From Azorhizobium oxalatiphilum (GTDB taxonomy: Bacteria > Pseudomonadota > Alphaproteobacteria > Rhizobiales > Xanthobacteraceae): a DNA stretch of 64,000 nt. This document shows, piece after piece, positions 34,429-43,091 of the stretch. The notes under the pieces were generated by a model. It did no database searches. It saw only the letters and a program-made list of their open reading frames with translations, and had not been told where the DNA came from. The stretch lies in NCBI RefSeq assembly GCF_014635325.1, contig NZ_BMCT01000001.1, positions 372,001 through 436,000 of the forward strand, written 5' to 3'. A program made the translations under genes and the position numbers. The stretch's first letter is position 1, and every line of letters begins with the position of its first letter.

Positions 34429-35487
34429 TCAACGGAAGAGGGTCATGATGTTGGAGGTCGAGGAGTTCGCGATCGAGAGCGACTGCACGGCCAGCTGCTG
34501 CTGGGTCTGCAGGGCCTTCAGCTTCGTGGACTCTTCTTCCATGTCCGCATCGACCAGCGAACCGATCGAGGAGGTGTTGATGTCGATCAGCGACTGAGCG
34601 AAGGACTGCTGGGACTCGAGGCGGGTCTGGGTGGTGCCCAGGGCCGTCGCGCCGTTGTTCAGGCCAGAGATCGTGGCGTCGATGATCTTCATGTAGGTGG
34701 CGATCTTGGCGAGATCGGCTTCGCTGCTGGTGAGAGCAGAGATGTCGATATCGGCGATCGAGAGCGAGTCGGTCACCGTGGCGCCGCCGACCGTGCCGCT
34801 GATCTCGTAGGTCGTGTCCATGAAGCCCTTCAGGTCGCCGGCGGACGTGCCGACGGAGACGGTGAGGGCGCCAGTGCCGGCCGAAGCCGTCGTGGCCACG
34901 AGGGTCACGGCCTTGTCGATCGTGGTGGACGTGCCGGTCGAGGTGCCGTTGGTGGCGGCGTCGTACACGGTGAAGTCACCGGTGTCGAGCGACGCGGTGC
35001 CGACGGTCACCACACCATCCGAGCGCGAGAAGTTCGCGAGCAGGTTCTTGTCGGCATTGTAGCCGGCCGCGGAAGAGTCGGTCGACAGCCAGTTGGAGTC
35101 GTTCACCACGGCGCTCGAGGCGGCCGAGGAGATGTCCGAGATGGCGGCGGCGATGTTCTTCTGCAGCGAAGCGCGGTCCGCGTTGGCGCTCTGGGCGCTA
35201 ACGAGGGCTTCCTTCATCGTCTGAAGGCTCTTGCGGATCTGGTCGAGGCCAGTCGAAGAGGTCTTCACCGACGACAGGTCGAGGTTGATCGCGTCCTTCA
35301 CCGCGCCGAGAGCGCCGTTGTCCGACGTCAGGGTGGTGGAGATGTTCCAGTAAGCAGCACCATCGGCAGCGCCGTTGATCTTCTTACCGGTGGAGACGCG
35401 GTCGTTGGTGGTGTTCAGATCGTTGTTGATCGAACGCAGGGTCGCGAGAGCGACGGTAGCGGCATTGTTGGTGATGATGCTGGTCAT
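34429..35487 (-). CDS. Flagellin 3
   Basis: The ATG at 35487 gives 352 residues with the same conserved ends as its two paralogues. It is the first of the three in transcription order and lies directly downstream of the fliP end, separated by a terminator. The centre differs again (AATNGTSTGTSTTIDK, ASAGTGALTVSVGTSAGD). Rhizobial filaments are usually built of several flagellins, one of them principal; which one that is here cannot be told from sequence. Confidence 0.96.
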   Translation of the reverse strand: MTSIITNNAATVALATLRSINNDLNTTNDRVSTGKKINGAADGAAYWNISTTLTSDNGALGAVKDAINLDLSSVKTSSTGLDQIRKSLQTMKEALVSAQSANADRASLQKNIAAAISDISSAASSAVVNDSNWLSTDSSAAGYNADKNLLANFSRSDGVVTVGTASLDTGDFTVYDAATNGTSTGTSTTIDKAVTLVATTASAGTGALTVSVGTSAGDLKGFMDTTYEISGTVGGATVTDSLSIADIDISALTSSEADLAKIATYMKIIDATISGLNNGATALGTTQTRLESQQSFAQSLIDINTSSIGSLVDADMEEESTKLKALQTQQQLAVQSLSIANSSTSNIMTLFR

Positions 35488-35570
35488 GGTCGTATGTCCC
35501 TCAGTTTGAACAAGACTGAATTTTGGGGGACATTCCGGACTGGATACCGGAGATGGCAGAGCGGCTTCAT
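35484..35570 (-). CDS. Candidate leader peptide of flagellin 3
   Basis: A 28-codon frame, MKPLCH to LRDIRP, ends in a TGA overlapping the flagellin ATG. Its first six and last six codons closely match those of the leader frame of flagellin 2. No strong ribosome site precedes it apart from CAAAGGC, so it is listed as a candidate only. Confidence 0.4.
   Translation of the reverse strand: MKPLCHLRYPVRNVPQNSVLFKLRDIRP
35494..35533 (-). promoter_or_regulatory. Hairpin hiding the ribosome site of flagellin 3
   Basis: AUGUCCC/GGGACAU outer and UCAGU/ACUGA inner stems enclose CUUGUUCAA, with GAGGG in the 3' arm. A second small hairpin (UCCGG/CCGGA) lies just upstream, and a CCGG-based counterpart is present in the other two leaders. 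Confidence 0.65.
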
Positions 35571-35619
35571 GCCTTTGACGGGGGATCCCTCGGGATCGCC
35601 AGCGCTCTTGATCGAGCAC

Positions 35620-35793
35620 GTCAATCTGTCATGGGAACCAGTATACAGCGCAAGCTGTCGTAGAGCTTGCAATTTTTTAGCTTAGCCGGCGATTTTGCCC
35701 CGAGCTGGCTATGTTTTCCGTTTTATCTATTTGAAAAATAACGAGAAAAATTTTTCGAAATTTCTGGATGTTTCTTCGTACCTCCCCAAAGAC
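35620..35793 (-). promoter_or_regulatory. Upstream control region of flagellin 3
   Basis: The conserved block CATGACAGATTGAC (35620-35633, minus strand) is preceded by TATACT, a plausible -10 element. A/T-rich DNA then runs up to the fliP terminator. It is the shortest of the three flagellin control regions. Confidence 0.5.
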
Positions 35794-35825
35794 AAAAGAC
35801 CGCGCCGGGGTGGGCGCGGTCTTTT
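35794..35825 (-). terminator. Terminator after fliP
   Basis: AAAAGACCGCGCC and GGCGCGGTCTTTT form a strong stem flanked by A and T runs on both sides, so it can act on either strand. It lies 33 bases after the fliP stop and ends the rod/ring/export operon. Confidence 0.85.
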
Positions 35826-35857
35826 GCATGCAAGGGAAATCGCCGGTTTCGGAGCGG

Positions 35858-36769
35858 CTACATATAGGAGCGCACCAGGCCGCTCACGAGCAGGTTCCAA
35901 CCGTCGATCAGCACGAAGAACAGGATCTTGAACGGCAGCGACAGCACCACGGGCGACATCATCATCATGCCCATGGACATGACGAGGGTGGCCACGATCA
36001 TGTCGATGATCAGAAACGGCAGGATGATCAGGAAGCCGATCTCGAATCCGCGCCGCAGCTCGGAGATCATGAAGGCCGGGATCAGGATGCGCAGTTCGAT
36101 CTTCTGTTCCGGCCGGTCGTTCTGGGCTTCCGGCGTGCCGGGCACGAAGTTCGGCTGGGTCTGCGGCGCCGTCTCGGGGTCGTTGGCGGAAGGGCGGCCG
36201 GTGGCGGCGGCGATGTCCGCGAACAGCCGCAGATCCTTGGGCCGCACCTGCGAGAGCATGAACTGCCGGAACGGCTCGGTGATGCGGCCGTAGGCTTCCT
36301 CTTCGGTGATCTGCCGCTCAGTGAGCGGGCGGATGCCCTCGTTCCAGGCGCGGTCGAAGGTCGGGCCCATCACATAGAAGGTCATGAACAGTGACAGGCT
36401 GATCAGCACCAGATTGGCCGGCGTGCTCTGCAGGCCGAGGCCCGAGCGCAGGAAGGACAACGCGATCACGAAGCGGGTGAAGCTTGTGACCATGATCAGC
36501 AGGCCGGGCGCGATCGACAGCACGGTCAGCAGCGCGACCATCTGGATGATGCGCCCGCTCACCGCGCCACCGCTGTCGCCCAGAAGGGCGTCGAGCGAGG
36601 GCAGCTGCACGTTGCCCGGATTGGTGGTCGTCGTCTGGGCGTAGACGAGGCCGGCGGAGACGGTGAGGCCGATGAGGGCGAGGAGCAGAGGGCGCAGGAA
36701 GGCGCGCAGCCGCGCTCCTCCGGCCGGGCGGTGCGCCTCGGCCGGGGTCGTCTTGGCGAATGGGGTCAT
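35858..36769 (-). CDS. fliP: Flagellar export gate protein FliP
   Basis: The 303-residue protein has a signal-like N-terminus (residues 25-45), then the FliP core: VSGRIIQMVALLTVLSIAPG, FTRFVIALSFLRSGLGLQ, FLMTFYVMGP-type FMTFYVMGPTFD, LRILIPAFMISELRRGFEIGF, and MMMMSPVVLSLPFKILFFV. FliP forms the inner-membrane export pore with FliQ and FliR, which are encoded at 55.7 and 58.4 kb. A Pro/Asn-rich insert (190-220) is longer than in enteric FliP. Its start overlaps the fliL stop by 4 bases. Confidence 0.95.
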   Translation of the reverse strand: MTPFAKTTPAEAHRPAGGARLRAFLRPLLLALIGLTVSAGLVYAQTTTTNPGNVQLPSLDALLGDSGGAVSGRIIQMVALLTVLSIAPGLLIMVTSFTRFVIALSFLRSGLGLQSTPANLVLISLSLFMTFYVMGPTFDRAWNEGIRPLTERQITEEEAYGRITEPFRQFMLSQVRPKDLRLFADIAAATGRPSANDPETAPQTQPNFVPGTPEAQNDRPEQKIELRILIPAFMISELRRGFEIGFLIILPFLIIDMIVATLVMSMGMMMMSPVVLSLPFKILFFVLIDGWNLLVSGLVRSYM

Positions 36770-37302
36770 TGCACTACCAGCGTTTCGACGATCAGTTCGT
36801 CCACCCGGCCCTCGCTGCGTACGCGGGCTCGCTCGTTCATGTCCTCGCGCAGCTGCTGGAGAGCGCTCGGGCCCTCAAGCTGGCTGAGGGTGAGGGTGCG
36901 CAGGTAGGCCATCAGGTCTTCGCGCAGGGTCGACTCGGTGAGAGCCGGATTGGGCAGGGCGCCGTTCTTGAACACGAAGGCGGCTTCCACGCGCACCCAG
37001 GTGTTGGCGGGGGAGGCGAGGTTCACCACCACAGGCTTCAGCGACTGCATCATGGTGTTGCCGGCATAGAACAGCGGCGTGCTGGGCGCCGGCTCATCCT
37101 TGGCCTTCTGCGTCACCACGCGCTCGACCGTATTGGCGAGCTGGATGCCGAGGCCGCCGCCGGTGGCGACAGCCAGAACGGTGAGGAGAAGCAGGGCGAG
37201 GGCGACGGAGCCGCGGCCTGCGGAACCGCCGGCGGCTGCCGACACGAGGCCGGCGAGCGCCTTCCTCTTCGGCGGGTTGTCTTCGAGTGCTGCGTTGGCC
37301 AT
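36766..37302 (-). CDS. fliL: Flagellar basal body-associated protein FliL
   Basis: The ATG at 37302, 5 bases after a G-run, gives 178 residues; a GTG 12 bases upstream is less likely. One membrane helix (37-58) is followed by a periplasmic SPFH-like domain (FYAGNTMMQSLKPVVVNLAS, then LREDLMAYLRTLTLSQLEG, and the C-terminal DELIVETLVVQ). FliL surrounds the stator and supports torque. Gene order flgH-fliL-fliP is the standard rhizobial one. Confidence 0.9.
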   Translation of the reverse strand: MANAALEDNPPKRKALAGLVSAAAGGSAGRGSVALALLLLTVLAVATGGGLGIQLANTVERVVTQKAKDEPAPSTPLFYAGNTMMQSLKPVVVNLASPANTWVRVEAAFVFKNGALPNPALTESTLREDLMAYLRTLTLSQLEGPSALQQLREDMNERARVRSEGRVDELIVETLVVQ

Positions 37303-37320
37303 GAGACCCCCCACGGCCCG

Positions 37321-38040
37321 TCAGTAAGGCGACACGGCGTCGAAGACGCGCTGCCCCCAGGCCGGCTGCTGCACGTCGTTCAGACGCCCGCGGCCGCCGT
37401 AGGAGATGCGCGCTTCGGCGATCTTGTCGTACGGGATGGTGTTGGCGCTGGACACGTCCAGCGGGTTGACGATGCCGCCCACGGTGAGCACGCGGACCTC
37501 GTAATTGATCAGGATCTCCTGCGAGCCGCTGACCACGAGATTGCCGTTCGGCATGACTTCGGTGACGACGGCGGCCAGCGACAGGCGGATCTTCTCCGAG
37601 CGGTCGATGGTGCCCTTGCCCGAGGTGCTGGTGTCGCCGCTGAGGCCGAGGCTGGCATCACCCGCGCCCACATTCGCGCCCTTGCCGAGGCCGGACAGGT
37701 TGAGGGCGGCGGTGATGCCCTGGTTGCTGGACGATGTGCGCGAGCGGTCGGTGTTGTTGTCCACCTCGGCCTTGTCGTCGATGGAGAGCGTCACGCGGAT
37801 CACGTCGCCGATCTGGCTGGCGCGCACGTCGCGGTAGAGGCTCTTGCTGTTCAGATCCCAGGTGGAGCGGAAGGTCCGCTCGTTGGGCTTCTGGAACGGC
37901 ACGGGCACGGGCATGCGGTTGGCTTCCAGGCCCTGTCCCACGGGCGTCAGCGTCGGGCCGTAGGCCAGGCTGTCGTAGGGGTTGGTCTGGCAGGCGCCCA
38001 GCATCAGGGCGCCGGCCGTTGCCAGAATGGCGGGCTTCAT
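37321..38040 (-). CDS. flgH: Flagellar L-ring protein FlgH
   Basis: The 239-residue lipoprotein has a lipobox LMLGAC with C17 as the lipidated residue. Its core (RDVRASQIGDVIRVTLSIDD, GKGTIDRSEKIRLSLAAVVT, NGNLVVSGSQEILINYEVR, ISYGGRGRLNDVQQPAWGQR) is that of FlgH. It forms the outer-membrane L ring around the rod. The start shares one base with the motE stop (TGATG). A longer upstream frame belongs to an unsupported frame over motE. Confidence 0.95.
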   Translation of the reverse strand: MKPAILATAGALMLGACQTNPYDSLAYGPTLTPVGQGLEANRMPVPVPFQKPNERTFRSTWDLNSKSLYRDVRASQIGDVIRVTLSIDDKAEVDNNTDRSRTSSSNQGITAALNLSGLGKGANVGAGDASLGLSGDTSTSGKGTIDRSEKIRLSLAAVVTEVMPNGNLVVSGSQEILINYEVRVLTVGGIVNPLDVSSANTIPYDKIAEARISYGGRGRLNDVQQPAWGQRVFDAVSPY

Positions 38041-38741
38041 CAGGAACGTCCTTCCGCTTGGGCACGCCGGCTGATGCCGACCATAGTGTTGGTGAGGGAG
38101 GCCGCGCGGGCCGGTTCCATCTCGTTCAGGATCGCGCTCGCCGAGCGCGGGTTGAGCTTGGCCAGCACCGCGGCGGCGGCCTCGTCGGCCATCACCGAGA
38201 TCTGCGCGGCGGCCGCATCGGGGCGCATCTGCGAGATGACGGCGATCAGCGATTCGTCGGCCTTCTTGAGGAAGTTCTCGCGGCGCTGCAGCCAGTCCTG
38301 ATATTCGGCGCGCTTGGCTTCGAGCTGGGCGATGCGCTGCTCCAGCTCCTTCTCCATGGCCGCGAGGGCGGCGGCCTGCCGGGCGAAGCGCGCATCCGCC
38401 GCCACGTTGGCGATGTTGCGGCAATAGGCGAGGGCGTTGTCGTCGCGCGGATCGGCGGCCTGCACGGCGGCCGGAGCGGGCGCGGCCTGCTGGGCGAAGG
38501 TCTTGGGCGCGAGGGCGATGAGGGCGAGCACGGCGCAGGACAGCGTGCCGAACACGCGGGCGGCGCTGGGCGACAGGGCCGGGGCGCGCATGGCGCCGGC
38601 GATGCCGGCCCGCAGCAGGGCAATCTCATGCTTGAGGTCGCAGATGCGCACCCAGGCGATGGCGCCCGCCAGCAACGCACCGGATGCGATGCCGACCGCA
38701 TACACGGCGATCAGGGGCCACAGGGACATTGGGGCGGACAT
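38040..38741 (-). CDS. motE: MotE, chaperone of MotC
   Basis: The ATG at 38741 gives 233 residues. The start MSAPMSLWPLIAVYAVGIAS and a second hydrophobic segment (63-80) form the membrane or signal part. A coiled coil (120-160; AAMEKELEQRIAQLEAKRAE) is followed by a MgtE-N-like domain (PDAAAAQISVMADEAAAAVLAKLNPRS). Sinorhizobium MotE is a periplasmic chaperone that stabilises and targets MotC. Position between flgI and flgH is the same as in other rhizobia. Confidence 0.85.
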   Translation of the reverse strand: MSAPMSLWPLIAVYAVGIASGALLAGAIAWVRICDLKHEIALLRAGIAGAMRAPALSPSAARVFGTLSCAVLALIALAPKTFAQQAAPAPAAVQAADPRDDNALAYCRNIANVAADARFARQAAALAAMEKELEQRIAQLEAKRAEYQDWLQRRENFLKKADESLIAVISQMRPDAAAAQISVMADEAAAAVLAKLNPRSASAILNEMEPARAASLTNTMVGISRRAQAEGRS

Positions 38742-39092
38742 CACGGAGCCTCCATGCACAGCGACAATGCGAATGATGCGATGAGGCGCCCGGACAGGGC
38801 GATCGCGGACGACGGCAGGTTCTGGCCATCGATGCGATCCGGCGGGAGGGCACGGGGGTCCCGTGATCCCGGCGCAGCCATCATGGCCGCTCGAATGCCC
38901 AGGGGGTACATCGGCATCTTCCTCTAATCCCCGGCGGGGCGCCGCGGGTAGCGACACGTCCGCCGGAGTGGGGCTGTCCGAACCGGAGGCGGGAAGTCAT
39001 CTGCCCGTGCCGGCCGGAGCAACGCCCCGAAACACATTGTCTGTGTTAACGGGTGATGCTTGCGCCACGCTGACGTGCGTGGCGGCGCCTTT
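38742..39092 (-). other. 351-base gap between flgI and motE
   Basis: No gene is supported here. A hairpin (GCCACGC 39064-39070 with GCGTGGC 39077-39083) follows the flgI stop but lacks a T-run on the minus strand. The length of the gap in an otherwise compact operon suggests a separate promoter for motE-flgH-fliL-fliP. Confidence 0.45.
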
Positions 39093-40193
39093 TTACTGCA
39101 CCACCAGCTCGGCCTGGAGGGCGCCGGACGTCTTGATGGCCTGCAGGATGGCGATGATGTCCGTGGGCTTGAGGCCCAGCCGGTTCAGCCCGCGCACGAG
39201 GGTCTGCAGGTCGGTGCCGCGCACCACGGCCAGATGGCCGCCGGCCTCGTCGGCCTGGATGTCGGTGCGGGGCACAACCACGGTCTCGCCATTGGAGAAG
39301 GGGTTGGGCTGCGACACCACCGGGGTCTCGGTCACGCGCACGGTCAGGCTGCCCTGGGTCACGGCGACGGTGGAGATCTGCACGTTGCGGCCGATCACGA
39401 CCGTGCCGGTGCGCTGGTCCACCACCACCTTGGCGGGGGTGTCCACCTCGATGCCCAGTTCGCCGATCTCGGCGAGGAAGCGGGCGGGATTGATCTGCGG
39501 CGGGCGCTGCACCACCACGGTGCGCAGATCGCGCTCGCGGGCCAGCGGCTTGCCGTAGCGCGCCCTGGTATAGGCATTGATGGCGTCGGCCATCAGGGAT
39601 GCGGTCTTGAAGTCGGGATTGGTCAGGTCGAACATCAGTTCGTTGAGATCGCGCAACTGACCGGGGATCTGGCGTTCCACCAGCGCACCGTTGGGGATGC
39701 GGCCGGAGGTGGGCACGCCCTGCGTCAGCGTCTCGGCCTGGCCCTGCACGTTGAAGCCGGACACGGCGAGCTGGCCCTGCGCGACCGCATAGGTCATGCC
39801 GTCGGTATTGTTGAGCTGCGTGATCAGCAGCGTGCCGCCCTTCAGCGAGGTGGCATCGCCGATGGAGGAGACGGTCACGTCGATGCGCGAGCCGATGGCG
39901 GCGAAGGCCGGCAGGTTGGCGGTGACGATCACCGCCGCCGTGTTGCGCGCCCGCAGCGGGTTGCCCACCACGTTGATGCCCATGCGGTCGAGCATGGCCT
40001 GGAGGGCCTGCTCGGTGAAGGGCGAGTTGCGCAGCGTGTCGCCGGTGCCCTGGAGGCCCATGACGAGGCCGTAGCCGATGATCTGGTTGTCGCGGATCCC
40101 CTGGATGGAGGAGATGTCCTTGATCCGCGTGAGGGCCATCGCCTGGCTCGCGAACAGCGCGAGGACGAGGCCAAGAAGGATGCGGGCGATCAT
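39093..40193 (-). CDS. flgI: Flagellar P-ring protein FlgI
   Basis: The 366-residue protein has a short signal (MIARILLGLVLALFASQAMA) and the FlgI core from its first mature residues: RIKDISSIQGIRDNQIIGYG, GLQGTGD, KNTAAV-type ARNTAAVIVTA, GSRIDVTVSSIGDA, and the C-terminal GLNRLGLKPTDIIAILQAIK with GALQAELVVQ. It forms the periplasmic P ring as a bushing for the rod. Its start overlaps the flgA stop by 4 bases; FlgA is its assembly chaperone. Confidence 0.96.
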   Translation of the reverse strand: MIARILLGLVLALFASQAMALTRIKDISSIQGIRDNQIIGYGLVMGLQGTGDTLRNSPFTEQALQAMLDRMGINVVGNPLRARNTAAVIVTANLPAFAAIGSRIDVTVSSIGDATSLKGGTLLITQLNNTDGMTYAVAQGQLAVSGFNVQGQAETLTQGVPTSGRIPNGALVERQIPGQLRDLNELMFDLTNPDFKTASLMADAINAYTRARYGKPLARERDLRTVVVQRPPQINPARFLAEIGELGIEVDTPAKVVVDQRTGTVVIGRNVQISTVAVTQGSLTVRVTETPVVSQPNPFSNGETVVVPRTDIQADEAGGHLAVVRGTDLQTLVRGLNRLGLKPTDIIAILQAIKTSGALQAELVVQ

Positions 40194-40762
40194 TGGGCGC
40201 TGATCCGAACCGAGCCGTCTGCCTGCACGGTGCCGGCGATGGTGAGGCCGGAGTCCAGGTTCTTGAGGCGGATGACGTTGCCGACCGTGCCGTTCTCCAG
40301 CGCCATGGCGAAGCCGGAGATGGTCAGGCCACCTTCCTGCAGCACGACGGGGGCGAGGCTGTTGCGGTTCACCACCTGCGGATCGCCATAGGAATTGACG
40401 GCGATGGGGACGCCGGCGGGCAGGCCGCGGCGCGCGATCTTGCCGATCAGCACTTGCCGCGAGGTGGCCACCGCCACGCGATCGGTGGGGCTGGTGGTGA
40501 ACACACGCTCGGTGAGCATGGAATCATTGATGGTGTCGCCGGGATAGATCGGCACCACCGGCACCGGCAACGTGAAGTTGCCGGTGATCTGGGGGATCGG
40601 GGCCGCCTGCTGGGGCTCATTGCCACGAGCCGCAGCCTCGGCCGCTTCCGCCGCGGCGACGCGGGCGGCGATGCTGAGCCCGCCGTTATCGGCGGCTGCG
40701 GCCGGCAGGCTCGCTGCGGCGAGGCCCGCCATGACGGCGAGCGCGGCGAGGATCGTGCGCAT
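40190..40762 (-). CDS. flgA: P-ring assembly chaperone FlgA
   Basis: The 190-residue protein has an Ala-rich signal (ILAALAVMAGLAAASLPAAA), a short linker and a SAF-like domain: YPGDTINDSMLTERVF, RGLPAGVPIAVNSYGDPQVV, and the end LKNLDSGLTIAGTVQADGSV, which is the FlgA hallmark. It helps polymerise FlgI in the periplasm. The conserved domain alone covers nearly all of the mature protein, shorter than enteric FlgA. Confidence 0.92.
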   Translation of the reverse strand: MRTILAALAVMAGLAAASLPAAAADNGGLSIAARVAAAEAAEAAARGNEPQQAAPIPQITGNFTLPVPVVPIYPGDTINDSMLTERVFTTSPTDRVAVATSRQVLIGKIARRGLPAGVPIAVNSYGDPQVVNRNSLAPVVLQEGGLTISGFAMALENGTVGNVIRLKNLDSGLTIAGTVQADGSVRISAQ

Positions 40763-40806
40763 GGCGGTTCTCTTGTCCGATGGCGGGGTGACGGCGCCAG
40801 GCGCCG

Positions 40807-41595
40807 TCAGCGGATGCCCTTGGAGACCGTGCTCGCCATTTCGTCGGCGGCCTGGATCACCTTGGAGTTCATTTCATAGGCGCGCTGGGCGGCGATCAGC
40901 TCGGTGATTTCCTTCACCGGATCGACGTTGGACGCCTCCAGATAGCCCTGCTGGATGGTGCCGAAGCCCACGTCGCCGGCAACGCCGCCGATCGGGGCGC
41001 CGGAGGCCTGCGTCTCGCGATAGAGGTTGCCGCCGAGCGGCTCGAGGCCGCTCTCGTTCGCGAAGTTGGTCAGCACCAGCTGGCCGAGCAGCTGCGGGTT
41101 GGCCTGGTTCGGGATCTTGGCGTAGACCTGCCCGCTGGCATTGATCTGGATATCGGTCGCATTCTGCGGGAACTGGATGGCCGGGTTCACCGTGTAGCCG
41201 TCGGAGGTGACGAGCTGGCCGGTGGCGCTGCGGTTGAACGAGCCCGCGCGGGTATAGACCGTCTGGCCGTCCGGCGTGGTGATCTCGAACAGGCCGCGTC
41301 CGTTGACCGCGATATCGAGCGTATTGCCGGTCTGGGTCAGCGAGCCCTGGGTATGCAGGTTGCGGATGCCGACCGTGCGCACGCCGAGGCCGAGCATGGC
41401 GCCCTCGGGAATCACCTCGCCGCCGTCCACGTTGGGAATGCCCTGCGGACGCTCGGTCTGGTACAGAAGGTCGGCGAATTCGGCGCGCGCGCGCTTGAAG
41501 CCCGTGGTGTTGATGTTCGCGATGTTGTTCGCGATCACTTCCACATTGGTCTGCTGCGCATTCATGCCGGTTGCGGCGATAGCGAGTGCTCTCAT
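40807..41595 (-). CDS. flgG: Distal rod protein FlgG
   Basis: The 262-residue protein has the rod/hook N-terminal motif ([20 protein letters not shown]), the FlgG-specific [16 protein letters not shown] and GLGVRTVGI, and the C-terminal [20 protein letters not shown] helix shared by axial proteins. FlgG builds the distal rod crossing the P and L rings. Length and motifs are typical. It follows fliE by 12 bases. Confidence 0.96.
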   Translation of the reverse strand: MRALAIAATGMNAQQTNVEVIANNIANINTTGFKRARAEFADLLYQTERPQGIPNVDGGEVIPEGAMLGLGVRTVGIRNLHTQGSLTQTGNTLDIAVNGRGLFEITTPDGQTVYTRAGSFNRSATGQLVTSDGYTVNPAIQFPQNATDIQINASGQVYAKIPNQANPQLLGQLVLTNFANESGLEPLGGNLYRETQASGAPIGGVAGDVGFGTIQQGYLEASNVDPVKEITELIAAQRAYEMNSKVIQAADEMASTVSKGIR

Positions 41596-41607
41596 GATGC
41601 AGACTCC

Positions 41608-41940
41608 TCAGATCGCCATACGGCTGACTTCTTGATAGGCGGCGACAACCTTGTCGCGCACCGCGAGGGCCGTCTGCAGGGTCTGCTCGGCGGACATCAC
41701 CGCCTCGACCACCTGCTGGACGGATGCCTTGCCCTGAATGCCGGAGATGGCCGTCGCTTCACCCTTGCGCAGGGTGCCGATGGCTTCCGACGAGACGGAG
41801 GCGAGGACTTCGGAGAAGTCGGGTTCCTTGACGCCACCCAGCGACGGCACGCCGGAAGTCTCCGACGTGTTGAGGCGGTTGGTGGTCAGAGAATTGGGCG
41901 TGCGGACGCTCGAAGCGAGCGAAGTGATGCTTTCGATCAT
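41608..41940 (-). CDS. fliE: Flagellar hook-basal body protein FliE
   Basis: The 110-residue protein keeps the FliE C-terminus ([20 protein letters not shown], then [21 protein letters not shown]). FliE joins the MS ring to the rod and is the first export substrate. Its start overlaps the flgC stop by 4 bases, in the standard flgB-flgC-fliE order. Confidence 0.93.
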   Translation of the reverse strand: MIESITSLASSVRTPNSLTTNRLNTSETSGVPSLGGVKEPDFSEVLASVSSEAIGTLRKGEATAISGIQGKASVQQVVEAVMSAEQTLQTALAVRDKVVAAYQEVSRMAI

Positions 41941-42359
41941 GACTGCGACCTCAACAGATCGAGCAGCATGGCCCCCATGGAACGGGTCTGCTTGATCATC
42001 TGGAGATTGGCTTCGTAGGTGCGGCTGGCTTCGCGCATGTCGGCGAGTTCAACCATCATGTTCACGTTGGGCAGCTTGACCATGCCCTTGGAATCGGCCG
42101 CCGGATTGCCGGGATCGTATTCCTGGATGAAGGGGCTCTTGTCGACGCCCGTGGCCTTCAGCTTCACGCTGGAGGAGCCGATGGTGCGGTCGAGTTCGGC
42201 CTCGAACTGGACGGTCTTGCGGGAATAGGGATCGGCGCCGGGCGTCGTTCCGGTGGAGCGCGAATTGGCGAGATTCTCGGACACCACCCGCATGCGCGTG
42301 GCCTGTGCCTGCAGGCCGCTGCCCGCGATCTGGCCGGCTGCCTTGAGGGGGTCGATCAT
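41937..42359 (-). CDS. flgC: Proximal rod protein FlgC
   Basis: The ATG at 42359 gives 140 residues; a much longer frame upstream is an unsupported reading over flgB. Motifs: [20 protein letters not shown] near the N-terminus, [20 protein letters not shown] in the middle and [19 protein letters not shown] at the end. It builds the proximal rod with FlgB and FlgF. The start shares one base with the flgB stop. Confidence 0.95.
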   Translation of the reverse strand: MIDPLKAAGQIAGSGLQAQATRMRVVSENLANSRSTGTTPGADPYSRKTVQFEAELDRTIGSSSVKLKATGVDKSPFIQEYDPGNPAADSKGMVKLPNVNMMVELADMREASRTYEANLQMIKQTRSMGAMLLDLLRSQS

Positions 42360-42760
42360 CAGGTATTCCTCACGCTGGTCATCATCATGCGGTGGAAGGA
42401 GCGCACGATGTTGGTGTTGAGGGTGAAGGCCTTGTTCACTTCCGCAGCCTTCAGCATCTCCTGATCGAGATTGACCGAGTTGCCGGAGGCGGTGACTTCC
42501 CAGCTGTCCTTGGTGCCGTTCTTTGTGGTCTGGGCACCGGCGAAGGGAACATCGATATGCCCTTCGCTGGTCTTCTGCATGGTCAGGCGGGTCTGGTTCA
42601 TGACCGCCGAGAAAGGCTCGACGTCCCGGGCCTGATAGCCGGGCGTATTGGCGTTGGCGATATTGCCCGTGATGGTGGCCTGCCGGACAGACGCCCACTG
42701 GGTCTGACGCGAGGCAAGGTCGAACAGGTACAACGGATCCAACGGGTCCTCCTGGATCAT
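42359..42760 (-). CDS. flgB: Proximal rod protein FlgB
   Basis: The 133-residue protein has the axial-protein N-terminus ([20 protein letters not shown] followed by [15 protein letters not shown]) and a C-terminus rich in short helices ([19 protein letters not shown]). It is the first gene of the long minus-strand operon ending at fliP. The promoter must lie in the 331-base region upstream, which also holds copy B of the mosaic repeat. Confidence 0.94.
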   Translation of the reverse strand: MIQEDPLDPLYLFDLASRQTQWASVRQATITGNIANANTPGYQARDVEPFSAVMNQTRLTMQKTSEGHIDVPFAGAQTTKNGTKDSWEVTASGNSVNLDQEMLKAAEVNKAFTLNTNIVRSFHRMMMTSVRNT

Positions 42761-42870
42761 CTCGGGCGCAGCTTATGAGGCAAACCTTGCACGGGGCTGG
42801 CAGCAGGATCACCGGTTGCAAAGCGGGGATCCGGAGTGGCGCGGAGGGATCGTCACGCGCTCGGAAGGCT

Positions 42871-42972
42871 GGCGTTTGCGTGTTTCATGGAAACACAGAA
42901 ACACTCCAACTCATTGATAGAGAACGTCTTGTTGCTTGGCTTGCGAAGCCGTCAAAGCCGGACATGCTCTAG
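42871..42972 (+). repeat. Mosaic intergenic repeat, copy B
   Basis: Same orientation and type as copy A: GCGTTTGCGTGTTTCATGG at the left, TCATTGATAGAGAACGTCTT in the middle and GACATGCTCTAG at the right end. It lies between flgB and a conserved flagellar-cluster gene, in a 331-base gap (42761-43091) without another gene. Confidence 0.75.
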
Positions 42973-43091
42973 CGAAACGCGGCAGGAAGCGGGCGGGACG
43001 GGTGCCGCGCGCGGGCAGGCGCAGGCCGCGCGGATCGCGCGGAGCTTGGCTTTGGTGCAGGCGGCCCGGCGATGGCGCCGGCCGCGCGGGG

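Noticed and set aside
37321-38424. Extended FlgH of 367 residues
   Set aside because: The lipoprotein signal begins at 38040; the upstream part lies within motE in another frame.
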